Origin: Leptofilum sp050292445
GTDB taxonomy: Bacteria > Chloroflexota > Anaerolineae > Promineifilales > Promineifilaceae
DNA: 17,023 nucleotides
NCBI GenBank assembly: GCA_050292445.1
Contig: JBNKLQ010000123.1
Coordinates: forward strand, 1-17,023
Reading direction: 5' to 3'
Shown here: piece by piece, positions 1-6,425 of the stretch
Layout of the letters: the number at the start of each line of letters is the position of its first letter
How positions within the stretch are numbered: the first letter of the stretch is position 1
The notes under the pieces: generated by a model
Databases searched by the model: none
Told to the model about the DNA's origin: nothing
Seen by the model: only the letters and a program-made list of their open reading frames with translations
Translations under genes and position numbers: made by a program

Positions 1-1
1 G

Positions 2-1078
2 GAAAAGCAGGCTGGTTTTATGCGCTGGCTGGTGGGGGGAACGGCCGTTGCCCTTCTCACCTCCCTTGCCGCCACTGGGGCTGTTTTTGCCGCCCAACAT
101 CCAACGGAGACAAGCGGCCGTTTGTGGCATCAGCTGGGCGGGTGGGGGATTGCTTTTTTAGTTGTAGTGGTTAGCGGTTGGTTGCTAGTCAGATATTTTG
201 CGGAGCCAGACGTGATTCGGAAGCGGTACTGGCTGGGGGGATTGACGCTGCTGCTGGTGGCGGATTTGTGGATTTTTGGCTTTAAGCTGGTGCAGGTGGG
301 GGGAACGGCCGTTGATCCGTTGTGGACCGATGCCAAACAAATTATTGGCGAGACGGAGCTGCGGGTGCTACCTTGGGGCATCTCCATTTTTGAGCAAAAT
401 GGGGCGGCGCAGGTGGGGCTTGGCTCTGTGTTTGGCTACAATGCGCTGGAGGTGGGGGCCAACATCGCCTTTGCTTCGTCGGTGCCCGATCCGCGCTCGA
501 CGGCGTACGATATTTTGGGGGCGGGCACGGTGGTGACGACCGCGCCGCTGCAAGGGGTTGAAGCGGGGGAACGGCCGTTGCAACTGCTGGGCAACACGGA
601 TCGGGTCTGGGTGTACCAGCGAGGCCGCACCCTGCCCCTGGCGCGCCTGGTGACCCAGGCAGAAATCATTCTGGATGCGGCGGCAGCCACGGCGCGTGTG
701 CATCAACCCGATTTTGATCCCGCAACGACGGCGATTCTGGAACAAGCGCCGGATTGTGCTTTGCCAGGAGGGGGCAGCGAAGGAACGGCCGTTATCAGCG
801 AAAAAGCAAACGGTTTCTGGCAAATCCATACGAGCAGCCCCACGCCTGCGCTGCTGGTTTTGAGCGAGACAGCCTATCCAGGCTGGCGGGTGACTGTTGA
901 CGGGGTGGCGCAAGCGTGGCAGACGGCGTATACGGCCGTGCGTGCTACCTGCGTCCCCGCCGGAGCACACACCGTCGAATGGCACTACCAGCCGCGCAGC
1001 TACGCCATCGGGGGGATTTTGTCGCTGTTGGGGTTGATTTTGGTGGGAACGGCCGTTTTAAGGATGAATCGTGAATAA
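2..1078 (+). CDS. YfhO-family membrane protein, C-terminal part (5' end outside window)
   Basis: The reading frame is open back to base 2, ahead of the first ATG at 20, so this is most likely the 3' portion of a larger gene. Numbered from that ATG, hydrophobic helices lie near residues 3-25, 42-60 and 70-90. A soluble region of about 230 residues follows, then a final helix near 325-346 with a short basic tail. The block around residues 275-325 (ending in a PGW motif, V-DG, AGxHTVEW-Y-P) is typical of the extracytoplasmic C-terminal domain of YfhO-like proteins. YfhO proteins are polytopic and have been linked to glycosylation of cell-envelope polymers; the substrate here is unknown. Six copies of the ACGGCCGT palindrome fall in this gene, five of them read as Thr-Ala-Val. 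Other large membrane glycosyltransferase-like families remain possible. Confidence 0.7.
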   Translation, partial: EKQAGFMRWLVGGTAVALLTSLAATGAVFAAQHPTETSGRLWHQLGGWGIAFLVVVVSGWLLVRYFAEPDVIRKRYWLGGLTLLLVADLWIFGFKLVQVGGTAVDPLWTDAKQIIGETELRVLPWGISIFEQNGAAQVGLGSVFGYNALEVGANIAFASSVPDPRSTAYDILGAGTVVTTAPLQGVEAGERPLQLLGNTDRVWVYQRGRTLPLARLVTQAEIILDAAAATARVHQPDFDPATTAILEQAPDCALPGGGSEGTAVISEKANGFWQIHTSSPTPALLVLSETAYPGWRVTVDGVAQAWQTAYTAVRATCVPAGAHTVEWHYQPRSYAIGGILSLLGLILVGTAVLRMNRE

Positions 1079-1110
1079 TGTTGCGTCCAAACAAATTTCA
1101 AGCCAAATAA

Positions 1111-1118
1111 TGTATAAT
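1111..1118 (+). promoter_or_regulatory. possible -10 element upstream of the EAD-kinase gene
   Basis: A perfect TATAAT lies at 1113-1118, preceded directly by TG. I see no good -35 hexamer 16-18 bases upstream, so the call rests on the -10 alone. It would give a leader of about 30 bases before the ATG at 1156. No Shine-Dalgarno sequence is visible ahead of that ATG. Confidence 0.4.
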
Positions 1119-1155
1119 CATGACATCAATAAGCGGTACTTGAATTCCCTCAACT

Positions 1156-2487
1156 ATGGAAACAGACTTGCTGCCTGTAGAAAGAGTCCAATTGCGCGAG
1201 TTTTTGGTCAATCATTTTGGCCAGGATGAACTGGAGCTGCTTGCCTTTGACCTGGGTGTGGATTACGAGCTTTTTAGCTACCAAAACAAGCAAAAGCTTT
1301 CTCTAGAACTGGTGGCTTATTTTGAGCGCCGCAACCGGCTTGGCTGCCTTCTGGCCGAAGTTATCCGTCGCCGGCCGCTCAATAATCTGGCGCGTTTGCT
1401 AGAGAAAGTGCCTGCTTGCGCCCCCCATACCAAAATCCAGATTATTGCCCATGTCAGCCCAGAGGTCACCGAAGAGATTGAAGCGTTTCTGGATCATCTG
1501 GCGCAAAAGCACAACCTTAGTGGTGAAGAGGTGAGCCTGATTGCCACCGCTCAGGGCAGCTTACACCTGCTGCTCAGCCTACCCGAAGCCGCAGTGAATG
1601 CCCCGAAACAACCTAACAAACAATCCTCTGAATACAGCGTTGAAGTCACCCCTTTTACTTCACTGCCGGAGCGGAGCCAGAAAATTTGGCGCATGGTTGC
1701 CCTGGAATGGCCACCAATTGTTCTGGAAAACAAGGTGCTGCCCCGCATTTCCTGGCAAAAAGCTAGCGAAATTTTCCGGCTTAAAGAAAAAGATGAATTG
1801 CTGCGGCGGCTGGCGGCGGGGGATCGCTTTGGGGCACACGGTACGCGTGTCTCGCTAGCGGCTTTGAGCGGCTATGCTCAACTGTTGGCGCTAACGGCCG
1901 TTCCTGGTGAAAAGCAGGCTGGCTACGTGGAAAAGCTGGTGCAGGCCTCTGACGATCTGTCTGAAAGCCTCACTGTCTTGTACAGTCTCATTGGTTCAAG
2001 AGAAGAAGAGGTGGCGATTCAATCCCTGTTGCAATATCTGCTGCCTTCTGTGACGCCTATTGCCGAGCAGGCTGGCATTCAACTGGATTTAGCGCTGGCA
2101 GACGAACTGGCAGCCAGCCAGGAACGCATCCGCTGCAATCTGGTTTTGCTGACGCAATCGGTAGGAGCACTGGTACGTCATGTGGTTTTACTGTCGGGGG
2201 GAAACGGCCGTATCCAACTCTCGGCTCACTTGGACTTGGACGACAATCAGCTTATTCTCCAGGTGCAGGATGAAAGCGAATCAATCCCCGCTGAGGATGT
2301 AGACAGGATATTTGAGGCGGGGGGATCATGGTCATATTTGCAGGCACGCGATCCAGCGCTGGGGGGCGGCGGCCTGGACCTGCACCTCGTCAAATTGGTG
2401 ATTGAGCAGATGGGTGGCAAGATTTGGTATGAACCAAATGAAGGGCCAGGTAATATGTTTTGTGTTTCGTTCCCGACTGTTACTTAA
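1156..2487 (+). CDS. EAD-domain protein with a degenerate histidine-kinase module
   Basis: Residues about 8-80 match the small helical effector-associated domain (EAD; LLAFDLGVDYELF, then a helix ending AYFERRNRLGCLLAEVIRRRP) that serves as an adaptor in bacterial STAND/TIR/caspase-type conflict and signalling proteins. Residues about 92-146 form a small alpha/beta unit with a GS-hydrophobic-LP ending, of a type I recall following EADs. From about 225 the protein resembles a sensor histidine kinase. H228 aligns with the phospho-acceptor of the H-box (eleven residues before GYAQLL), and an HATPase fold covers about 320-440. The motifs are eroded: the acidic residue after the His is Gly; the N-box has Thr and Gly where Asn is expected (near 333 and 337); the G1 box reads DESESIP instead of DxGxGIP; and the G2 box reads GLDL instead of GLGL. 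No transmembrane segment or receiver domain is present. I infer a cytoplasmic adaptor or pseudokinase. Confidence 0.75.
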   Translation: METDLLPVERVQLREFLVNHFGQDELELLAFDLGVDYELFSYQNKQKLSLELVAYFERRNRLGCLLAEVIRRRPLNNLARLLEKVPACAPHTKIQIIAHVSPEVTEEIEAFLDHLAQKHNLSGEEVSLIATAQGSLHLLLSLPEAAVNAPKQPNKQSSEYSVEVTPFTSLPERSQKIWRMVALEWPPIVLENKVLPRISWQKASEIFRLKEKDELLRRLAAGDRFGAHGTRVSLAALSGYAQLLALTAVPGEKQAGYVEKLVQASDDLSESLTVLYSLIGSREEEVAIQSLLQYLLPSVTPIAEQAGIQLDLALADELAASQERIRCNLVLLTQSVGALVRHVVLLSGGNGRIQLSAHLDLDDNQLILQVQDESESIPAEDVDRIFEAGGSWSYLQARDPALGGGGLDLHLVKLVIEQMGGKIWYEPNEGPGNMFCVSFPTVT

Positions 2488-2489
2488 GT

Positions 2490-2542
2490 GGAGAACGGAA
2501 AGTAACTTTAGGCGGTAGCAACGAGGATCGCTGCCGTTCTCC
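2490..2542. terminator. hairpin between convergent genes (weak terminator candidate)
   Basis: A perfect 9-bp inverted repeat, GGAGAACGG (2490-2498) and CCGTTCTCC (2534-2542), encloses a further short stem starting GGCGG near 2511. It begins a few bases after the stop codon at 2487. There is no long T run, so termination is only plausible. Confidence 0.4.
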
Positions 2543-2546
2543 TTAT

Positions 2547-2588
2547 AAGTAAATCCCACTTCATTTACCCTATTGCCGGGATTTACTT
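2547..2588. terminator. 11-bp inverted repeat at the end of the minus-strand lipoprotein gene
   Basis: AAGTAAATCCC (2547-2557) and GGGATTTACTT (2578-2588) are perfect reverse complements with a 20-base loop. The right arm overlaps the stop codon (2587-2589) of the minus-strand gene. Its position between two convergent genes fits a bidirectional transcription end, or a small dispersed repeat. Confidence 0.4.
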
Positions 2589-3840
2589 AACGTGAACTGC
2601 CTTCTTGCCAGTCATGGAGGGTAGCATCGGGCGGCAGGGTGATACCGATCTGGTAGGTGAAGTCGGGCGGATAGGTCATTTGCGCGCCTTGGGCGTTTTG
2701 GTAGGTGAGGTAACCGCCGTCCGGACTCCAGATCGGATTTTGACCACCGACATAATGCTCATCTTCGCTATCTGCCGCCAATACCCACAGGCCGTGCGCT
2801 GCTGGATCCATTGAGAGCACGTCATACGCAAGCCAACGCCCATCGGGACTCCAAACGGGCGGCGAAAACCAGCTATCCTGCCCTAAAAAATTGCTATAGG
2901 GATGCAACAGTCGAGCCTGCCGCTGTGCCAAATTGAACACCCCCAGCACCACGGCGGGCGGCTCGTCAGGGGCAGTTGTGTCGGCCAGAACCATTACCCA
3001 GGCCAGTTTCTGGCTATCTGGGGACCAGGCAGGTGCGCCAATGGCGCGAAGTTCCAGCGTTTCGGGCAAGCCGTATGCATAGGGATCAAATTGTACTGTT
3101 TCGTTTGTCATGTGTAGCCAAGCCTCCTCTGTTTCTAATTCAAAAGCAAAGCTGATGCCGTTGGGGGCTGCCGCCAGCGGTGTGACGCTTTTTTGGCTTT
3201 GGGCTGGCCCCAGCAAATGAATGCTGTTGGTTTGTAAATCGAGTTGGGCCGGGAAACGGCCGTCTGCTCCCGGTTCTATTCCTAGAACAATTAAATTGGG
3301 TTGGCCGGGCCACCACTGCGGGCAGCATTCCGTCTGGCCAGGCGTGTTGGTCAGGTTGGTCGTTACTCCACCAAACAAGTTTGTTAGCCAGATGTCCCCT
3401 TCATTGACGGTGAGCAGGCGACGGCCGTTTGGTTCCAAAACGGCCGTGGGGTCATCAGACACAAGCTGCGGCTGCCAATCCGTGCCAATTTGCCACAACT
3501 GGCCTTCGCTACTGTAGACCATATTGGGAAAGGGAGGCGCGGGTGTAGGGGTATAAGGCGGATCCGGTGGCCAGGGGGTGGTGGTAAGTTCGTTGCGGGG
3601 AACGGCCGTGCGCGAGGGTCCAGGTGTTGGTGTTGGCGTAGCTGTTACCGTTGCCCTTGCTGTCGGTGAACTGGTGGGCCGGGCCACTGTGACTACTTCC
3701 CGTGGCGCTTCTCCCGCCACCTGCTCAGACAATGCCGGTTCTGGGTCTGTGGGTAGACAGGCACTCAAAACCAGCAGTGCCAGCGCTGCCAGCGGAATCA
3801 GGTATAAACGGTGCTGCTTGTCAGGATTACAAATCATCAT
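2587..3840 (-). CDS. WD40/TolB-like beta-propeller lipoprotein
   Basis: I chose the tandem ATG at 3835-3840 as start. It gives a 27-28 residue lipoprotein signal peptide (KQHRLYLIPLAALALLVLSAC) with the lipobox LSAC and the lipidated Cys at about position 28. A TTG at 3909 in the same frame would put 23 extra residues ahead of the signal. After the signal comes a Thr/Pro-rich linker (about 45 residues of repeated TPTP-type sequence) that probably spans the wall region. A propeller follows with blades bearing PD40-like motifs (AWSPDSQKLAWV, VWSPDGRWLAYD, IWSPDGGYLTYQ). Such proteins are surface-exposed binding or scaffold proteins; no catalytic motif is visible. Four ACGGCCGT palindromes lie in this gene. 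No strong Shine-Dalgarno sequence is seen ahead of the chosen start. Confidence 0.75.
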   Translation of the reverse strand: MMICNPDKQHRLYLIPLAALALLVLSACLPTDPEPALSEQVAGEAPREVVTVARPTSSPTARATVTATPTPTPGPSRTAVPRNELTTTPWPPDPPYTPTPAPPFPNMVYSSEGQLWQIGTDWQPQLVSDDPTAVLEPNGRRLLTVNEGDIWLTNLFGGVTTNLTNTPGQTECCPQWWPGQPNLIVLGIEPGADGRFPAQLDLQTNSIHLLGPAQSQKSVTPLAAAPNGISFAFELETEEAWLHMTNETVQFDPYAYGLPETLELRAIGAPAWSPDSQKLAWVMVLADTTAPDEPPAVVLGVFNLAQRQARLLHPYSNFLGQDSWFSPPVWSPDGRWLAYDVLSMDPAAHGLWVLAADSEDEHYVGGQNPIWSPDGGYLTYQNAQGAQMTYPPDFTYQIGITLPPDATLHDWQEGSSR

Positions 3841-3908
3841 GAATGTGTTTCTTAACGATAGTTGGTTGGAAGAGGGAGCGATGAAGTTTACAGGGTGCAG
3901 AATCAGCA

Positions 3909-3920
3909 AAACAGCTGTTT
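3909..3920. repeat. 12-bp palindrome upstream of the lipoprotein gene
   Basis: AAACAGCTGTTT is a perfect palindrome about 70 bases upstream of the chosen lipoprotein start. It could be an operator or chance. Apart from it and the element at 3982-4039, I see nothing clear in the 265-base gap 3841-4105. Confidence 0.3.
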
Positions 3921-3981
3921 ACATGATACTGGAGGCGCTACAGAAGCACTTAACGCTTTTCACATGGTTGCTTTTTGTTTA

Positions 3982-4039
3982 CCCTACGTTGTAGAACGAA
4001 TTGCCAATTCGTTCAGGCGATTTACCAAATCGCCCTACG
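3982..4039. repeat. compact triple-hairpin repeat element (REP/MITE-like)
   Basis: Three short inverted repeats stand side by side: CTAC-GTT-GTAG (3984-3994), AACGAATTG-C-CAATTCGTT (3995-4013) and GGCGATTT-ACC-AAATCGCC (4016-4034). The whole is bracketed by direct copies of CCCTACG (3982-3988 and 4033-4039). Such dense nested symmetry is characteristic of REP- or MITE-type dispersed elements rather than a promoter. It sits in the gap between divergent genes, about 70 bases upstream of ywbE. Confidence 0.6.
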
Positions 4040-4105
4040 GTGATTACCTGGTTTAAGTTTAGAGATTAAGCAAATCGTTCCACATTTTGCAGGAGATAAA
4101 AACGT

Positions 4106-4300
4106 ATGAATGGAACAAAACGAGCCAACATCAAAATTGGCCAGCGGGTGGCAATTGTTTTGAAGCAAGATCAGCGCACCGGCAAATTGACCGAGGGCGT
4201 GGTGCAGACCATCTTAACCAAGTCAGCCACGCACCCCCACGGGATCAAGGTGCGCCTGGAAAGTGGTGCCGTGGGCCGTGTCAAGGAGATTTTGTCTTAA
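4106..4300 (+). CDS. ywbE: YwbE family protein (DUF2196)
   Basis: This 64-residue protein matches the short, highly conserved YwbE family along its whole length. Key blocks are NGTKRANI at the start, VAIVLKQDQRTGKLTEG in the middle and THPHGIKVRLESGAVGRV near the end. The family resembles a small SH3/KOW-like beta barrel; its cellular role has not been established to my knowledge. AGGAG at 4091-4095 lies 10 bases before the ATG and supports the start. An ATG-less alternative frame over the same bases is not credible. Its last 20 bases overlap the 3' end of the opposing peptidase gene. Confidence 0.85.
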   Translation: MNGTKRANIKIGQRVAIVLKQDQRTGKLTEGVVQTILTKSATHPHGIKVRLESGAVGRVKEILS

Positions 4301-6137
4301 CAATATCCAGGGCAAATTGGATGGCTCTGGTTTGATCATCGGTCGCCGATGCTTTTTCTAGCTTGCCGTGCCCGGCATCAAACCAGTGAATTTCTACTGA
4401 TTTGCCCAACGCCTTCATTTTGGCCACAAACTGCTCCATCTGGCGCGGTGTTGTGCGCGTGTCATTGAAGCCCTGGACAATAAGCAGCGGCGCTTGAATG
4501 TTGTCGACGTAGGTGATGGGTGAGCTTTTTACGTAGTTTTGCCGCACATCGGCCAGATGCCCGGCATGCCAGATGGCAAACGCACCTTTCATGGCGTCGG
4601 CGGCGTCTTCGTAGTTGGCTACCCAGTCGGCAATCGCCACCAGGGCAATGCCACCGGCCCACAAATCTGGCCGTCGTGCCAGGCCCCACAAGGTTAAATA
4701 ACCACCGTAAGAGCCGCCATTGAGGAAGATGGCGTCCGGCTGGGCAATTTGTTGATCCACCAGCCAATCGCGTGCTGCTACCATGTCCATCAACTCGTAA
4801 TGGCCCAGATTGCCCCAAATTTGGCTCTTGAAGGCATCGCCAAAGCCAGTGGAACCGCGAAAATTGATGGTGCAAAAGGCAAAACCGTGATCGACCCAGG
4901 ATTGGGCTGGCGGTGAAAATGTTTCGGTGATGGCATAGTGCGGCCCGCCGTGCATGTTGAGGATGGTGGGGAAGGGGCCACTGCCTTCGGGGGTTACCAG
5001 CCAGCCTTGGAATGGCGTGCCGTCGGCTGAGGTGAACGTGACTGAACGCCAGGGCTGACCAACGGGTACATTATCTGGGCCAAACAGGATCCGCTTTCTG
5101 GTGCCGGTACGGCCGTCTAATTCCACCACCTGCATCGGATTGGCCCCATTTTGCCACAGAGACACGATGGTGCCATCGGGCAGAAAATGGGGGAAGGAAC
5201 CAAAAGGACCGACGGACAAATCGTAGGTGCCGCTGGGATGATCTAGGTTGGTCAGGGTGTTGCTGGCCAGATCGTAGGTGTAAAGTTGTTGTTGCGCCCA
5301 ATGGGAGTGACACAGCAGCAAGGTTTTTCCGTCCGGTGACCAATCCCAGGCGAGCATGTCGCCTGCCATATCAGGGAAATCGAGGTTGGTTCGTTGACCC
5401 GTTCGAGGGTGCCAGAGAAACGGCCGTTTCTGCCCCGACTTTGAACTAACCCCTAAAATGCGCTCGTCGCCTGGTAGGGGCGAAAAGCAGGTGAACTCCA
5501 CGCTGGCCTCTGCCCCATCCCACAACTCGCCGATTTCTGCGCCGGTCTCGGCGTCAAACACCACCACGCAGTAGAGGCGAGAGCCGGTACGTCGCGTGGA
5601 AAGCACTGCCGCCAGCGTGCCATCGGATGACAGCTCCGCTTGCCAAAATTCCATCTCATCCTGATAGAGTAAACGTGATGCCTCTACCTGGCCTTGGGCA
5701 TCCAGGTCCAGGCTGTGCAACTGGTAACCTGCTTCTGTCACAATGGTAAGCGCCATCCGTCGCTTGTTGTCCGCAAAGCCAATGCCGCGTAAATTGTACT
5801 CTGGCAAATTGGGTGTGATGTCCTCAGGCGGGCCACCGGCACAGCTGCGGCGCACGACATGCCCTTTTTCATTCCCTTTGGTGTCTTGGAGGTAATGGAA
5901 GAAACGGCCGTCTGGTGACAGCGCCACGTTAAAGAAAGGAACCCCCCCTTCATCATTGGTTACCTGGGTGATGGCTCCCGTGGGGCGGTCAACGGCATAC
6001 AATTGAAATACGTCTGTTTTATCGCTGACCAGCATGGTTTGTGCTGGCTTTTGCCTTGCCGTGCGTACCCAGGCCACGCTGGGCAAATGATACCGCTGCT
6101 TCCAAGCCGCATCTTCATTTGTCTGTACTTCTTTCAC
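4281..6137 (-). CDS. S9-family serine peptidase (prolyl oligopeptidase / acylaminoacyl-peptidase type)
   Basis: This 618-residue protein has an N-terminal seven-bladed-propeller region (about 1-360, with SPDG motifs near 74 and 267) and a C-terminal alpha/beta hydrolase domain (about 370-618). The catalytic triad is visible: Ser476 in GGSYGG, Asp559 in QGFNDTR and His590 in DAGHG. MHGGPH at 395-400 provides the oxyanion hole. S9 peptidases cleave short peptides, often after Pro or from acylated N termini; the propeller gates the active site. No signal peptide is present, so the enzyme is probably cytoplasmic. The start is GTG at 6137, supported by AAGGAG about 9 bases upstream on the minus strand. 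Three ACGGCCGT palindromes lie within it. The exact subfamily and substrate are not determined. Confidence 0.88.
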   Translation of the reverse strand: MKEVQTNEDAAWKQRYHLPSVAWVRTARQKPAQTMLVSDKTDVFQLYAVDRPTGAITQVTNDEGGVPFFNVALSPDGRFFHYLQDTKGNEKGHVVRRSCAGGPPEDITPNLPEYNLRGIGFADNKRRMALTIVTEAGYQLHSLDLDAQGQVEASRLLYQDEMEFWQAELSSDGTLAAVLSTRRTGSRLYCVVVFDAETGAEIGELWDGAEASVEFTCFSPLPGDERILGVSSKSGQKRPFLWHPRTGQRTNLDFPDMAGDMLAWDWSPDGKTLLLCHSHWAQQQLYTYDLASNTLTNLDHPSGTYDLSVGPFGSFPHFLPDGTIVSLWQNGANPMQVVELDGRTGTRKRILFGPDNVPVGQPWRSVTFTSADGTPFQGWLVTPEGSGPFPTILNMHGGPHYAITETFSPPAQSWVDHGFAFCTINFRGSTGFGDAFKSQIWGNLGHYELMDMVAARDWLVDQQIAQPDAIFLNGGSYGGYLTLWGLARRPDLWAGGIALVAIADWVANYEDAADAMKGAFAIWHAGHLADVRQNYVKSSPITYVDNIQAPLLIVQGFNDTRTTPRQMEQFVAKMKALGKSVEIHWFDAGHGKLEKASATDDQTRAIQFALDIVKTKSP

Positions 6138-6198
6138 GCTTCACCACTCCTTACTTGCATTTCATTGGGGACGATTTGGTTTTTCCTTATCGTTATTC

Positions 6199-6204
6199 AT
6201 TGTA
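6199..6204 (-). promoter_or_regulatory. possible -10 box for the S9 peptidase gene
   Basis: On the minus strand this reads TACAAT, about 60 bases ahead of the GTG start at 6137. The -35 region is poor. The direct repeats TTGTCACCC at 6232-6240 and 6248-6256 (16-bp period) lie just upstream and could be a regulator site. Confidence 0.35.
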
Positions 6205-6275
6205 AACGAAACTTCCAGATTTATTAGCATTTTGTCACCCTTTTACCTTGTCACCCCTCGCCCTCTCAAAATTTC

Positions 6276-6304
6276 TTGACGCAGCCCCTTGCCTGGGCTA
6301 GAAT
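6276..6304 (+). promoter_or_regulatory. sigma70-type promoter for ffh
   Basis: TTGACG (6276-6281) and TAGAAT (6299-6304) are separated by exactly 17 bases, each one mismatch from consensus. It is the best promoter in the window. Transcription would begin near 6311 and give a leader of about 115 bases before the ffh start. Confidence 0.75.
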
Positions 6305-6376
6305 TGCCTGTCTGCAAAGAACTATGAATTTTTGTAGCCAAAAGAAGCAACTTTAACCAATTGAAAGGTGCTGACG

Positions 6377-6410
6377 ACGGGTTAATACCATTATTGACCC
6401 GTTTATTTTT
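6377..6410 (+). terminator. terminator-like hairpin in the ffh leader
   Basis: ACGGGTTAATA (6377-6387) pairs with TATTGACCCGT (6392-6402) over 11 pairs, one of them G-U, with a 4-base loop. TTATTTTT (6403-6410) follows. This has the form of an intrinsic terminator but lies inside the leader, 15 bases before the ffh start codon. It may be an attenuator or the end of a short RNA from the 6276 promoter. TTAACC at 6353-6358 could pair with GGTTAA at 6380-6385 as a competing fold. Confidence 0.55.
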
Positions 6411-6425
6411 GTCTAAGGATTAATT

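Noticed and set aside
368..985. Open frame of 205 codons on the minus strand inside the YfhO-like gene
   Set aside because: It is Arg/His/Pro-rich shadow coding opposite a convincing membrane-protein frame, with no recognisable domain.
3421..3447. Paired ACGGCCGT copies 19 bases apart as a local operator
   Set aside because: They lie mid-gene in a lipoprotein, and the motif is spread evenly through the window, so a gene-specific operator is unlikely.
3841..3909. A longer lipoprotein start at the TTG at 3909
   Set aside because: It would put 23 residues ahead of a good lipoprotein signal peptide; the ATG pair at 3835-3840 gives a normal one.
6311..6410. A possible SRP RNA (4.5S) gene between the promoter and hairpin ahead of ffh
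   Set aside because: The length and position are tempting, but the region is AT-rich and lacks the conserved helix 8 with its GGAA tetraloop and AGCA-type internal loop.
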